Shown here: one piece after another, positions 25,008-35,403 of the stretch | Layout of the letters: each line of letters starts with the position of its first letter | Position numbering within the stretch: position 1 is the stretch's first letter | NCBI GenBank assembly: GCA_949425635.1 | Contig: CASPWD010000009.1 | Location: 1 to 64,000 of the forward strand | Source: an uncultured Bacilli bacterium | Lineage (GTDB): Bacteria > Bacillota_I > Bacilli_A > RF39 > UBA660 | DNA: 64,000 nt | Reading direction: 5' to 3' | Made by a program: the position numbers and the translations under genes | Notes under the pieces: model-generated | What the model was told of the DNA's origin: nothing | Seen by the model: only the letters and a program-made list of their open reading frames with translations | The model's database searches: none

Positions 25008-28000
25008 AGTTCTTCTCCTCCCTCTTCTTCTTCGCCTGGATAGTCGATGTCATCTAAACTATCGAATTCATCTTCTTCATCCATTTCTTCTGAATCCATC
25101 TCAGGTTCACTTGGTTCAGGATCTGGTAAATCACCAATTAATTCTTTACCAATTTCATTTACTGAAATAGCTTCATCTTCATCTTCTGTCTCTAAGTCTT
25201 GGATATCACAATATTCATTATTTTGATTTAGAATTTGAATATCTAATCCTAGAGCTTGGAATTCTTTTAATAATACTCTGAAACTTTCTGGAATACCAGC
25301 TTGACTTATTGTCTTACCTTTAACCATAGCTTCATATATTTTTACACGACCAACAACGTCGTCTGATTTAACTGTTAAGATTTCTTGAAGAACATGTGCA
25401 GCACCGTATGCATATAGTGCCCAAACTTCCATCTCTCCGAATCTTTGTCCACCGAATTGAGCTTTACCACCAAGAGGTTGTTGTGTAACCATTGAGTATG
25501 GTCCAGTTGAACGAGCATGTAACTTGTCGTCAACCATGTGGTGTAGTTTAATCATGTACATAACACCAACTGAAACTCTATTTTCGAATGGTTCTCCAGT
25601 ACGTCCGTTATATAGAACTGTTTTTCCATCTGGATCCATACCAGCTGCAGCTAATTCTGCACTAATATCGTCCATTGATGCACCATCAAATACTGGTGTT
25701 GCATAGTGAAGTCCTAATTTTTTACCAGCCATACCTAGATGTAATTCTAATATTTGTCCAATGTTCATACGTGATGGAACACCTTGCGGGTTAAGAACAA
25801 TATCAACTGGTCTACCATCTGGTAAATATGGCATGTCTTCTTCTGGTAAGATAAGTGAGATAACACCTTTGTTACCATGACGTCCTGACATTTTATCTCC
25901 AACTTGGATTTTACGTTTTTGAATAATATATACACGAACTATCTTAGAAACACCTGCAGGTAATTCATCAGAATTTTCTTTTGTATATATCTTAACATCG
26001 TGAACAATTCCACCTGCTCCATGGTCTACACGAAGTGAAGTATCTCTAACTTCACGAGTCTTTTCACCAAAGATTGCATGTAATAATTTTTCTTCACTAG
26101 TTAATTCTTGTACTCCTTTTGGAGTTACTTTACCGACTAAGATATCACCATCTTTAACTTCAGTACCGATTCTTACGATACCATTAGCATCAAGATTTTT
26201 ACGAGCATCTTCACCAACATTTGGAATATCTCTTGTGATTTCTTCAGGTCCTAATTTCGTATCACGACAATCAATGTCATAATGTTCAATATGTAGAGAT
26301 GTATAAACATCTTCTTTTACTAATCTTTCATTTAATACAACAGCATCTTCATAGTTATATCCATTACATGTCATGAATGCTATAACCATGTTTTTACCTA
26401 ATGCTAATTCGCCTTTATCTGTAGATGGTCCATCAGCAATAACTTCGCCTCTATGAACAGCATCACCTTTTTTAACTAATGGATGATGATTAACATTTGA
26501 TGCATCATTACTTCTTTCGAAGTTAGCTAAGTAGTAAGTATCTTGACCACCAGCTGTTTTTACTAAAATTTTCTTAGAATCAGCATATTCTACTACTCCA
26601 TCAGCTTTAGCAACTACTGTTGAACCAGAGTCACGTGCTGCAATATATTCCATACCAGTACCAACGATTGGTGCTTCTGTAGTAAGTAATGGAACTGCTT
26701 GACGTTGCATGTTGGCACCCATTAGGGCACGAGTTGCGTCGTCGTGTTCTAGGAATGGTATACAACTTGTTGTAATTGAAACTATTTGGTTAGGAGCAAC
26801 GTCAACAAAGTTAACTTTTTCTTTTGCTACCATAACTGTTTCACCATTTAAACGTGCTACAACTTTATCATCAACGATTTCATTATCATCAGTAATATCT
26901 AATGTAGCTTGAGAAATATAGTAATCTGCTTCTTCATCTGCTGTTAAATAAATTATTTCATCCGTTAATTTACAATCAACAACTTTTCGATATGGAGTCA
27001 TTATAAATCCATAGTCATTAATCTTAGCATATGAAGATAATGATGTAATAAGACCGATATTTTGTCCTTCTGGTGATTCAATAGGACAAATACGACCATA
27101 GTGACTTGGGTTAACGTCACGAACTTCCATACCAGCTCTTTCACGAGATAATCCACCTGGGCCTAAGCAAGATAGACGTCTCTTATCTGTTAATTCAGCA
27201 ATTGGATTAATTTGATCCATGAATTTTGATAATTGTGAACTACCAAAGAATTCTTTTAGACATGCTGTAACTGGACGAATGTTAATTAAAGTTTTTGGAG
27301 TAACTGTATCAATTTCTTGAGTAGTCATTCTTTCTCTAATTACTCTTTCCATACGAGACATACCAACACGGAATTGAGTTTGAATTAATTCACCAACTTG
27401 ACGAACACGTCTGTTTCCTAAATGGTCGATTTCGTCATCATTACCAATACCATATTGTAAATTTAAATAATATGATACAGATGCGTAGATATCAGAAATT
27501 GTTAAACGACGTGATTCAATTGTTTGATCATTACCAATAATTTTATGAATGATTGTTTCATCATCTTTGTCATAAACTTTGATTTCTTGAATCTTGTTAA
27601 ATTCATCTAATTCTTCGTTAATAGTTACTTCTTTAACTCCGTAACCAGCTTCGAATAATGGACGAATATTTTCTAATATTTCTTTTGTAATTACTGTACC
27701 TTCTGGTACTACTACTTCTTTGCCATCTTTAATATCTTCTGCTATTTTTTGTCCTAATAATCTGTCTAGAACATTTAATTTCTTATTGAATTTGTAACGT
27801 CCAACTTTTTGTAAGTCGTAACGGAACTTATCAAAGAATCTTGTAATTAATTGGTTCTTAGCAGAATCTAATGTTGCAGGTTCTCCTGGTCTTAATTTTT
27901 CGTAAATTTCAATTAAAGCTTCATCCATATTTTTAGTACTATCTTTTTCTAATGTATTTACTAAATATTTGTCTTCTCCAAATACAGATAAAATTTCTTC

Positions 28001-28609
28001 ATTAGAAGATAATCCTAAAGCTCTTAAGAATGCTGTGATTGTTACTTTACGAGTTCTGTCGATACGAACATAGAAAATATCTCTTGCGTCTAGTTCATAT
28101 TCTAACCAAGTACCTTTGTTAGGGATTATTTCACCAGAAATTATTTTTCTTCCATTTTTATCTATCTCTTTTTTATAGTAAACAGATGGACTTCTTACTA
28201 ATTGAGATACGATAACACGTTCAGCACCATTGATAATGAATGTACCAGCGTCAGTCATTAATGGTAAATCACCTAGGAAAATTTCTTGTTCCTTAACTTC
28301 ACCTGTTTCATGAATAAATACACGTGCTTGAACTTTTAAAGGAGCTGCATAGTTAACCATACGCTCTTTAGCTTCTTTTACTGTGTATCTAGGTGTTTCA
28401 AAATAATAGTCACCTAATTCAAGTGAAATGTTACCAGTGAAACTTTCTACAGGAAATAAATCTTCAAATACTTCCTTAATTCCTTCATCTAGAAATCTTT
28501 GGTATGATTTCTTTTGAATTTCTAATAAGTCTGTCAATTCTAAGGTGTTCTTGATTTTTGAGAATGTTTTTCTTTCTCTATGGTCTCCAAATTTTTGTAT
28601 TTTAGCCAT
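25004..28609 (-). CDS. rpoB: DNA-directed RNA polymerase subunit beta
   Basis: The start at 28609 ([26 protein letters not shown] upstream) fits the family better than an in-frame ATG at 28663; the product is 1201 residues. All main beta regions are present, including [10 protein letters not shown] and the C-terminal clamp ([20 protein letters not shown]). The rifampicin region reads [21 protein letters not shown]: relative to E. coli, Gln513 is Lys, Asn518 is Ile and His526 is Asp. The C-terminal 50 residues are very acidic. Upstream is the methyltransferase gene, as ybxB is in Bacillus, but rplJ and rplL are not next to it. Confidence 0.98.
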   Translation of the reverse strand: MAKIQKFGDHRERKTFSKIKNTLELTDLLEIQKKSYQRFLDEGIKEVFEDLFPVESFTGNISLELGDYYFETPRYTVKEAKERMVNYAAPLKVQARVFIHETGEVKEQEIFLGDLPLMTDAGTFIINGAERVIVSQLVRSPSVYYKKEIDKNGRKIISGEIIPNKGTWLEYELDARDIFYVRIDRTRKVTITAFLRALGLSSNEEILSVFGEDKYLVNTLEKDSTKNMDEALIEIYEKLRPGEPATLDSAKNQLITRFFDKFRYDLQKVGRYKFNKKLNVLDRLLGQKIAEDIKDGKEVVVPEGTVITKEILENIRPLFEAGYGVKEVTINEELDEFNKIQEIKVYDKDDETIIHKIIGNDQTIESRRLTISDIYASVSYYLNLQYGIGNDDEIDHLGNRRVRQVGELIQTQFRVGMSRMERVIRERMTTQEIDTVTPKTLINIRPVTACLKEFFGSSQLSKFMDQINPIAELTDKRRLSCLGPGGLSRERAGMEVRDVNPSHYGRICPIESPEGQNIGLITSLSSYAKINDYGFIMTPYRKVVDCKLTDEIIYLTADEEADYYISQATLDITDDNEIVDDKVVARLNGETVMVAKEKVNFVDVAPNQIVSITTSCIPFLEHDDATRALMGANMQRQAVPLLTTEAPIVGTGMEYIAARDSGSTVVAKADGVVEYADSKKILVKTAGGQDTYYLANFERSNDASNVNHHPLVKKGDAVHRGEVIADGPSTDKGELALGKNMVIAFMTCNGYNYEDAVVLNERLVKEDVYTSLHIEHYDIDCRDTKLGPEEITRDIPNVGEDARKNLDANGIVRIGTEVKDGDILVGKVTPKGVQELTSEEKLLHAIFGEKTREVRDTSLRVDHGAGGIVHDVKIYTKENSDELPAGVSKIVRVYIIQKRKIQVGDKMSGRHGNKGVISLILPEEDMPYLPDGRPVDIVLNPQGVPSRMNIGQILELHLGMAGKKLGLHYATPVFDGASMDDISAELAAAGMDPDGKTVLYNGRTGEPFENRVSVGVMYMIKLHHMVDDKLHARSTGPYSMVTQQPLGGKAQFGGQRFGEMEVWALYAYGAAHVLQEILTVKSDDVVGRVKIYEAMVKGKTISQAGIPESFRVLLKEFQALGLDIQILNQNNEYCDIQDLETEDEDEAISVNEIGKELIGDLPDPEPSEPEMDSEEMDEEDEFDSLDDIDYPGEEEEGGEEL

Positions 28610-28705
28610 TTTTTGTTTCACCCCTATACCTAATTTTTTGTGTTGCATACGACGAAAAAACAATACGCCACCAATTTATAATTTTAAGTGATGTAAAATT
28701 TAATG

Positions 28706-29302
28706 TCAATGCTTTTTGGCCTTTATTATATAAAAACCTTTGCTTTTTGTTACTACTTCGCATTTATAATTTTCTTCTAAATGTGAGATAGTACTTTTAG
28801 CCCCTTGATCTTTTCTTATAACCGTCCAGAGCTCACCACCCTCTTTAAGGTAGTCTCTTGCTCCATCTAAGATGCCATATACTACATTTTTCCCAGCTCT
28901 GATTGGGGGATTCGTTATAATTAAATCATATATACCAGTAATATTTTCATAAATATTACTTTCTAACACTTGGCATCTGTCTTCTACACCATTAGCAGAA
29001 GCATTCTTCCGAGCCAAATGAAGAGCTCTTTTATTAACATCGCACATTGTTGAATGTGCATTTTTAAATTTGGCCATCGATATTCCTATATAGCCATATC
29101 CACAACCTACATCTAATATATCTAAATCATTATTAACATTATTAAAAATTGTATCTAAAAGTAAAGTACTGCCGAAATCTAATTTATCCTTTGAAAAAAC
29201 ACCATTATCGCTCAAAAAGGACATAGTTTCCCCTTCATGTTTGTAGATAATAGTTCTTATTTCGCTTTTTAAATTAGGATTGTTAGTAAAATATTGTTCC
29301 AA
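28706..29302 (-). CDS. class I methyltransferase, YbxB / RsmC-like
   Basis: A 198-residue SAM-dependent methyltransferase. The glycine-rich SAM loop is LDVGCGYGYIGISMAK and the catalytic NPPI lies in DLIITNPPIRAGK, which marks N6- or N2-base methylation of RNA as in RsmC-type enzymes. The gene sits directly before rpoB, the position of ybxB in Bacillus. The start is TTG with GGTGA four bases upstream. The Bacillus homologue is usually called a probable 16S rRNA guanine methyltransferase; the target here is not readable. Confidence 0.85.
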   Translation of the reverse strand: MEQYFTNNPNLKSEIRTIIYKHEGETMSFLSDNGVFSKDKLDFGSTLLLDTIFNNVNNDLDILDVGCGYGYIGISMAKFKNAHSTMCDVNKRALHLARKNASANGVEDRCQVLESNIYENITGIYDLIITNPPIRAGKNVVYGILDGARDYLKEGGELWTVIRKDQGAKSTISHLEENYKCEVVTKSKGFYIIKAKKH

Positions 29303-29470
29303 AGAATCACCAGTTTCATAAATTTATAAGACAGTAATATATTCAATTATATAATTAAAGACTCATAAAGTCAATAAATGTGCTTACTATTGTACTTATT
29401 TTTTACATAAAAAGCAAGTTTAAATTTGTTTTTTTATTAAGTTTTTCAAAAATCAAATATTATTATACTA

Positions 29471-29508
29471 AAAAAAAGAAAATTATGATATTTTTTTCAT
29501 AATTTTCT
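29471..29508 (-). terminator. terminator of the glucosaminidase gene
   Basis: On the minus strand AGAAAATTATGA and TCATAATTTTCT form a perfect 12-bp stem followed by seven T. The rest of the gap 29303-29470 is AT-rich with no gene seen. Confidence 0.85.
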
Positions 29509-29516
29509 AAAGCTTT

Positions 29517-30437
29517 TTAATTAATTGTAAATAAATCTTCTGAAGCAATTTGTTCTTTAAAGTATGTTACTTTATTCGTCCATGATTCTGCTATTGAATT
29601 AGTGTTTCCTTTAACGTAAGGTCCTGAAAAAATTGCTATAGCATTTTCATTAGTCATATCAAGTGAATAATTATCAATTATTCCTTTGATAGACATTACA
29701 TGACCAATAATACCAGCTTCTAAAGTTGGGAAACTCATCCATCCGTCGTAGCCTCTTAATCCACCAATATTATTATTGTACTTAAATAATCCACTTTTCA
29801 TAATTCCAGATTCTTCATAAACTATAGCTAGAACAAAACTCTTATCTAAGCCATATAAATCGCAAATCTTGCCTAAATATTGTTCGAAAGTAAGACCATT
29901 ATCCATAATTATTTTTCCGTCTATCCTTCGTTCATTTATTGTAGGAGTTTCGTCAAGACGCATTTCAGCAATGGATGAGCCATATCTTTCTGGGTAAGAA
30001 TATAAATTTCTTACAAAATATACTACTCCCGCTTCAAAAGAATCGAATGGTCCTATTTTATTAGCATATTTAGCTGGAGCTATAGCATTCGTTACTTTAT
30101 AGTTTTCATCTTCGAAATCATTCGTTAAAGTGTGAGCTATTTCTAGTGTCTTATCAATATTGAGTTTAAATTTACTAGCATAATAGATTATGGTATTGTC
30201 TTTTTGTCGTTTATCCATCATTTTAGTAAACTCAATTATATATTTATTTTCAGATAAAATTCCTTCTTCTTCAATTAAATTTTCTGAAGCAACACTATCA
30301 TTTGATTTAATTTCTGTAGCAAAGGTTTTATCAACGTTCATTATTAAACTTATTGTAAGGATTGCAAATAATAAGGCAATTGGTATATACTTTATTACTT
30401 GTTTTCTAAGACGCAACTTATGTCTTTTTTTATTCAT
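29517..30437 (-). CDS. membrane-anchored N-acetylglucosaminidase-type cell wall hydrolase
   Basis: A 306-residue protein. N-terminal basic head, then one membrane helix/signal (KYIPIALLFAILTISLIM). Residues about 165-300 form a lysozyme-like glucosaminidase domain: YLGKICDLYGLDKSFVLAIVYEESG contains the presumed catalytic Glu, followed by YNNNIGGLRGYDGWMSFPTLEAG. Such enzymes cut N-acetylglucosamine links in peptidoglycan during growth or separation. The region between (MDKRQKDNTIIYYASKF on) is a helical spacer with no known domain. AAGGAGA precedes the ATG. The exact bond cut is inferred from the family. Confidence 0.75.
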   Translation of the reverse strand: MNKKRHKLRLRKQVIKYIPIALLFAILTISLIMNVDKTFATEIKSNDSVASENLIEEEGILSENKYIIEFTKMMDKRQKDNTIIYYASKFKLNIDKTLEIAHTLTNDFEDENYKVTNAIAPAKYANKIGPFDSFEAGVVYFVRNLYSYPERYGSSIAEMRLDETPTINERRIDGKIIMDNGLTFEQYLGKICDLYGLDKSFVLAIVYEESGIMKSGLFKYNNNIGGLRGYDGWMSFPTLEAGIIGHVMSIKGIIDNYSLDMTNENAIAIFSGPYVKGNTNSIAESWTNKVTYFKEQIASEDLFTIN

Positions 30438-30560
30438 ACAAATTCTCCTTTGTATGTTTTAATTTTACTTTATATTTGCTTTTTAGTCAAATTTCTATAT
30501 TTCTTTTACTATTTAAAGTGTCTAATATTTTATAAATTTTTATTCGCAAAAAAGCTTATT

Positions 30561-31796
30561 TTACTTGAAATATTCAGTAAAATTACCATTTTCGAAGATT
30601 GACACTTCTTCGTCATTTTCAGTTATACCAATAATGTTTAAGTCATCTGTTCCTATCATAAAATCAACATGGTTTTGACAGTCGTTTAATTTATATTTAT
30701 TTAATTCATCTTTGCTCATTTTAGGGCCATTTTCAATACATTCAGTGAACGATGATCCTAATGCTAAGTGACAGGAAGCGTTTTCATCATATAAAGTTTC
30801 AAAGAAAATAATATTTGATTCTGATATTGGCGAATTATACTCAACTAATGCAACTTCTCCTAAGCGGTCTGAGTTTTTACAAGATGAAATGATTTGTTTA
30901 AGAGTTTCTTCCCCTTTCTTTGCTTTGCAATTAACTGCTTTCCCTTTTTTAAATTCTATATAAAAGTCTTCAATTAAGTTATCTTGGTAACATAATGGCT
31001 TTGCTGAATAAACAATTCCTTCAGCACTATCATTTGTAGGAGATGTGAACACTTCTTCTGTTGGAAAATTTACTAAAGCATGAGTACCATTAGCTAGTGA
31101 TTCACGTCCTGAAGCCCAGACATGATTTTGGGGAAGCTCAATAGTGAAATCTGTTCCTAAAGAATTACTATATCTTAAAGATTTAAATTTATATTCATTT
31201 AGTTTCTTACAACGTTCACTTAATTTATTTATTTTTTCTTCCCAAATACTTTCAGGATCTTTTTTATTTATTTTACAGATTTCAAAGATAGTTTTCCATA
31301 ATTCTTCAACTGGTTCTTTCGATTTAGGAAAAACTTCTTTAGCCCAAGATAGTGATGGAACGGCAGCTATACACCATGGAACCATTGATTTATCGCGAAG
31401 TTCATCAAACTTAGCGCGTGTTTCAAAACCATACATAGTTAAATCGCTAAGTTTTTTTGGTTCGATATCTTTCATTAAACCTGGTGTTTCAGAAACAAGC
31501 ATTACAAAAGCGGCTCCTGATTCAGCATAAGTATTCCAAGCTTCTTTATTCCAAAATTGAAGTTTTTTCAAATCTTTAGTATCAAGATTTTTTAATGCAT
31601 CATGTTTAAGATAAGGGTCTGTTATGTCAAAATATATTTCTTTTATACCTAGTTCATACGCTTTATTAGCTAGAATTCTGACAAATTCGATAATTTCAGA
31701 ATTGGCGCTAATAAATAATTGACCATTCTTTTTTACATTAAGGCAAGTCTTTAAAATAACTCCTGCGTACTTTTCTTGTAATTTTATATTATTCAA
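30561..31796 (-). CDS. M29 family aminopeptidase (AmpS-like)
   Basis: A 411-residue peptidase if it starts at the TTG at 31796, which has GAGTGAT at good spacing and gives the usual N-terminus (NNIKLQEKYAGVILKTCLNV); an ATG six codons upstream (31814) lacks a ribosome binding site. Metal ligands of M29 enzymes are all present: Glu in NFPTEEVFTSP, Glu in RLGEVALVEY, His in ENASCHLALGSSF, and His and Asp in QNHVDFMIGTDDL. These are cytoplasmic dimeric aminopeptidases using zinc or cobalt. Single gene. Length fits the family. Confidence 0.9.
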   Translation of the reverse strand: MNNIKLQEKYAGVILKTCLNVKKNGQLFISANSEIIEFVRILANKAYELGIKEIYFDITDPYLKHDALKNLDTKDLKKLQFWNKEAWNTYAESGAAFVMLVSETPGLMKDIEPKKLSDLTMYGFETRAKFDELRDKSMVPWCIAAVPSLSWAKEVFPKSKEPVEELWKTIFEICKINKKDPESIWEEKINKLSERCKKLNEYKFKSLRYSNSLGTDFTIELPQNHVWASGRESLANGTHALVNFPTEEVFTSPTNDSAEGIVYSAKPLCYQDNLIEDFYIEFKKGKAVNCKAKKGEETLKQIISSCKNSDRLGEVALVEYNSPISESNIIFFETLYDENASCHLALGSSFTECIENGPKMSKDELNKYKLNDCQNHVDFMIGTDDLNIIGITENDEEVSIFENGNFTEYFK

Positions 31797-31900
31797 TTTT
31801 ATCACTCTTTTCATTATTAATTATTATAGCACAAATGATGAAGTCGTATACTACATAAAAGAACGGAACTTGTAAGAAAATAAAAAGAAGTTAGAATATT

Positions 31901-33538
31901 CTAAACTTCTTGAACAACTGCGATAATCATTGGTTTGCATTCAGTTTCATGATATAGGTATTTACCTAATTCTTCTCTTATTTCATTTTTTATTTTATTA
32001 TATTCAACATAATTATCAACAATGTTTCTTTCAATAATATTTAGAGAGATTTTCTTTATTTCTTCAATCATTTCTGATGAATCTTTAACATAAATAAATC
32101 CTCTTGTTGTTACTTCGGGTCCAACTAGAACAACTTTGTCTTTTTTAGAAATTGTAGCACTAATTAACACAATACCATTTTCAGATAGCATTTCACGATC
32201 TTTAATAACTAGTTCTCCAACATCTTCAGTACTATTTCCATCAATTAAGATGTCATTTACTTTAATATGATCAAAGCAGTCTTCTTTTAATTTACCATTT
32301 TTTATTTCAATAACATCGCCATTTTGTTTAAGTAAAATATTTTCTTTAGGCATATTAAGTTCGCTAGCAATATTGGCATTACCAACCATATAACGATATT
32401 CTCCTTTAACAGGAATATAGTATTTTGGTTTTAGAAGATCTATCATAATCATAAGGTCTTCTGAAGAAGCGTGTTGTAAGATAGTCTTATCTTTCGATAA
32501 AGTAACAATATTGCAACCATGTGTAGCTAAATCATTTTGAACTTTTACTAAAGTTTTTTCACTACTATCATATTTAGGCTCAGCGAATACTACTGTATCT
32601 GTACTTTTTAGTTTAATAAATTTGTCATAACCATTAATAATTTTGCTTATTGAGGCATATGGGTTATCTTTACTATCCTGAATTAATAAAATAGAATCTT
32701 TGTCATCAATATTAGATAAGTCTCCTAAAGCGTTATCTGGAAAATCTAAGTAACCATTAGCCTTAGAAAAATTAATAATATTTTGTAAGTTTTTACCCAT
32801 TATTACTATTTTACGATGTGTGTTAGCTGCTGCATCAAATATTTCTTGAATAGTATAAATATGAGTTGGTAAGACAGCAAATAACATTCTATTTTCATGA
32901 TGTTTAATCGCATCCTTAAATAATGAAGTAAGACGATGACTAGGTGATGTATGTCCAATATGTTCAGAGAAAACGGATTCACTTAAAAGAGCTAAGACTC
33001 CTTGTTTTCCAACATAAGCTATTTTACCTAAATCCATAGAATATTTATTCATCATTTTTGGATCTATAATAAAGTCACCAGTATATACAATTGCGCCATC
33101 CTTAGTATTAATAACATACATTACTGAATCTGGACTTGAGTGATTCACACTTATTGGGAAAACACTAACAGGCCCAAAATTTATTTTCTTGTGAGGCACA
33201 ATTTCAGTAATTTTCTTTTCATCAACACCATCATTAGTTAAAATAAACTTTGTAAATTTAGTAGCAAAAACTTTAACTTTAGGAATTTCTTTGATTAAGT
33301 CAGCTGTTGCTCCCATATTTTCATAATGTCCATGAGTTAGGAAAACTCCTTTTATTCTGTTTTTGTTTTTTATTAAGTATTCGAAATCAGGAATAATATA
33401 GTCGATTCCGTATAAATTTTCATTAGCATATTTAAGACCACAATCGAAGACAAATATATCTTTATCTATTTCTATAACGTAGCAGTTCTTACCCATTTCG
33501 TTTAGTCCACCAAGACTAAAAATTTTTATATTACACAT
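31901..33538 (-). CDS. RNase J-family protein with degenerate active site
   Basis: A 545-residue metallo-beta-lactamase/beta-CASP protein of RNase J size. The fold signals are intact (FSLGGLNEMGKNCYVIEI, VVYTGDFIIDP-like strand, C-terminal dimer domain). But the metal motif HxHxDH is H69-G-H71-Y-E73-N74, so Asp and the last His are gone. The usual PVHGEYR reads PVKGEYR, losing a further His, and the SGH before it reads LQH. Three or more catalytic ligands are thus replaced. It is therefore probably a non-catalytic partner, as RNase J2 is largely for J1 in Bacillus. The active paralogue is not in this window. ATG with AGAGATG. Confidence 0.75.
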   Translation of the reverse strand: MCNIKIFSLGGLNEMGKNCYVIEIDKDIFVFDCGLKYANENLYGIDYIIPDFEYLIKNKNRIKGVFLTHGHYENMGATADLIKEIPKVKVFATKFTKFILTNDGVDEKKITEIVPHKKINFGPVSVFPISVNHSSPDSVMYVINTKDGAIVYTGDFIIDPKMMNKYSMDLGKIAYVGKQGVLALLSESVFSEHIGHTSPSHRLTSLFKDAIKHHENRMLFAVLPTHIYTIQEIFDAAANTHRKIVIMGKNLQNIINFSKANGYLDFPDNALGDLSNIDDKDSILLIQDSKDNPYASISKIINGYDKFIKLKSTDTVVFAEPKYDSSEKTLVKVQNDLATHGCNIVTLSKDKTILQHASSEDLMIMIDLLKPKYYIPVKGEYRYMVGNANIASELNMPKENILLKQNGDVIEIKNGKLKEDCFDHIKVNDILIDGNSTEDVGELVIKDREMLSENGIVLISATISKKDKVVLVGPEVTTRGFIYVKDSSEMIEEIKKISLNIIERNIVDNYVEYNKIKNEIREELGKYLYHETECKPMIIAVVQEV

Positions 33539-33677
33539 AAAAACATCTCTTTTCTATATTTAGTTTTATTTCTTTTAATTAATCTAAAAAGGCTTGTGTC
33601 TAAGTAATTATAACAAATAGATAAGATTTTTTCAATGTATTAATATTTTTTAAAAAAATAAGATTATTTTAAATATC

Positions 33678-34469
33678 TTATTTAATTAATTTCTTGGCAT
33701 TATTAATATTTTCTGGGCTTCCTGCTACGAAATGATTATTGTGCTGTTCTTCTTGGATGTAATTAATACCTAATCTATCAAACTCAGATGGTTCAAATAT
33801 TACAACACCATCACTTCTAAAGCCAGTATATTTCAATATAATATCATAAATGTCTAATAAAAATTTTAGTGGTTCATGCTCAAGATCTAAATAAGAACCA
33901 ACTACCAGTAATTTATTTAAATCTACTTCATTAAGATTAACTCCTTTTAAATTGTCTTGTTCAAAGCCATATCTTGGATTCGTTATTAATGAGATTATTT
34001 TAGTTAGTAACTTTTGATAGTTTGTAAGTAGATTCTTTTTTGATTTATAAGCAGATATCTCTGCTAGAGGTGTTCCAATAATTGGTGGATGTATCGCAAT
34101 TACTTGGTCTACTCTATCACTCTTTGTAGCTAATGCTCCAATTAAACCTCCAAAACTCTCAGTTACTATTGTAACGTTACCCAAATCTGCTTCTTCCAAG
34201 GATTTTAAAAAATTATTACAAAAACTATGAGCATTCATTGCGCTTTTTTCACCTGTAAAAATTGGATAATCATAAAACCATGAGCCACAAAACATATTAT
34301 GACCTGGATCATTTGTGAAACCAGATTGTTCTATAAGATGACAACGATGCTCCATTTGGCCGCCAATATAAATTGTTGTTTTTATTTCTTTAATCTTATC
34401 TAAATCAAGATATAAACTTCCCAAGTTATCAACTTTTATTCTTTTTTTGCCTTTTCTATAATTAATCAT
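33678..34469 (-). CDS. alpha/beta hydrolase
   Basis: 263 residues from the ATG at 34469 (AAAGGTGATATTT upstream; an in-frame GTG at 34478 overlaps this site). The nucleophile elbow is TESFGGLIG (G/E-x-S-x-G type with Glu first) near residue 107. The C-terminal His is probably in EEQHNNHFVAGSPENI and the acid in a preceding Asp. No signal peptide, so probably cytoplasmic. Family substrate unknown; esterase or lipase-like. It sits just downstream of the NodB-like gene at 34510. Confidence 0.65.
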   Translation of the reverse strand: MINYRKGKKRIKVDNLGSLYLDLDKIKEIKTTIYIGGQMEHRCHLIEQSGFTNDPGHNMFCGSWFYDYPIFTGEKSAMNAHSFCNNFLKSLEEADLGNVTIVTESFGGLIGALATKSDRVDQVIAIHPPIIGTPLAEISAYKSKKNLLTNYQKLLTKIISLITNPRYGFEQDNLKGVNLNEVDLNKLLVVGSYLDLEHEPLKFLLDIYDIILKYTGFRSDGVVIFEPSEFDRLGINYIQEEQHNNHFVAGSPENINNAKKLIK

Positions 34470-34509
34470 AAATATCACCTTTGTGAGATGTATTATAATT
34501 GAAGCTTAA

Positions 34510-35307
34510 CTAATTTGCAAAATTATTATTTTCAGAGATTAGTTCTGATAGTGGGACGATATTTAAATCATGATACTTTATAAAGTTTAAAATGATGTTA
34601 AATTCTGTTAAAGATAGACTATCTTTAATTAAAATAATTTCACCACTACTTATTTTGTTTTTTTCACTACTTATATTAGTATGAGATATTGTTAAAGATG
34701 GCTTAACAATATATTTGCCCTTACATAACTCATTTATATTCGTGTCAAATGTTATACATAGATTCTTATTTCTTTTATTTTTGTTTAAGTACTTATCTAT
34801 ATTAGAATATGTTTTTGAATCGCTAGCATTATTTATTAATTCGTAGTTGAAATTATATTCTTCCTTACTAAGAAGAACATCTACTAGATAATTGTTTTCA
34901 TGCATATAACTAGTAAGATTATTAATACTTTCAAATATTAAAGAGACACTATTTTTTTCATTATTACCTCTTATAATTATTTTATCTTTATTGTCTTCTA
35001 TACTTATTGTAGGCTTTACTTCATTAAATACCAATTGAGATTCATTAAAGATGCGTTTTTCTTGCATACTTGAGTAAGATTTATTAGAGTTAATCTCTTT
35101 ACCATTAAGACCTGGTATAATATATAAATCATCAATAATTTGACTGTCTATGTAGTCCACATATCTTTCTTCTTTAAGAGAATTAATTGTTTGCATAATG
35201 GGATTTTTATCCTTAACATATAAGGCAACTTTTTCTGTATAATAAAAACTTAATAAACATATTCCTATAATTCCTATGTATTCAAAATACTTTTTTATAA
35301 TAATCAC
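34510..35307 (-). CDS. membrane-anchored protein with degenerate NodB-like end
   Basis: 265 residues with an N-terminal membrane helix (IIIKKYFEYIGIIGICLLSFY) and an outside part of mixed strands. The C-terminal stretch EIILIKDSLSLTEFNIILNFIKYHDLNIVPLSELI resembles the last strand and helix of polysaccharide deacetylases (iillH..., final lsel), but no metal-binding His or catalytic Asp motif of that family is left. The only canonical start is a GTG that lies on its own ribosome binding site AGGTG, so ATT or ATA just after it may be used. Function unknown; deacetylase ancestry is inference. Confidence 0.5.
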   Translation of the reverse strand: MIIIKKYFEYIGIIGICLLSFYYTEKVALYVKDKNPIMQTINSLKEERYVDYIDSQIIDDLYIIPGLNGKEINSNKSYSSMQEKRIFNESQLVFNEVKPTISIEDNKDKIIIRGNNEKNSVSLIFESINNLTSYMHENNYLVDVLLSKEEYNFNYELINNASDSKTYSNIDKYLNKNKRNKNLCITFDTNINELCKGKYIVKPSLTISHTNISSEKNKISSGEIILIKDSLSLTEFNIILNFIKYHDLNIVPLSELISENNNFAN

Positions 35308-35403
35308 CTACTAAATTATATGTTTTTAGTTCAATTATTATATATTTTTCTTTATTTTAAAAAACTTTTATTTTATAATAATTTACCAATAGGTGGTGTA
35401 TGT

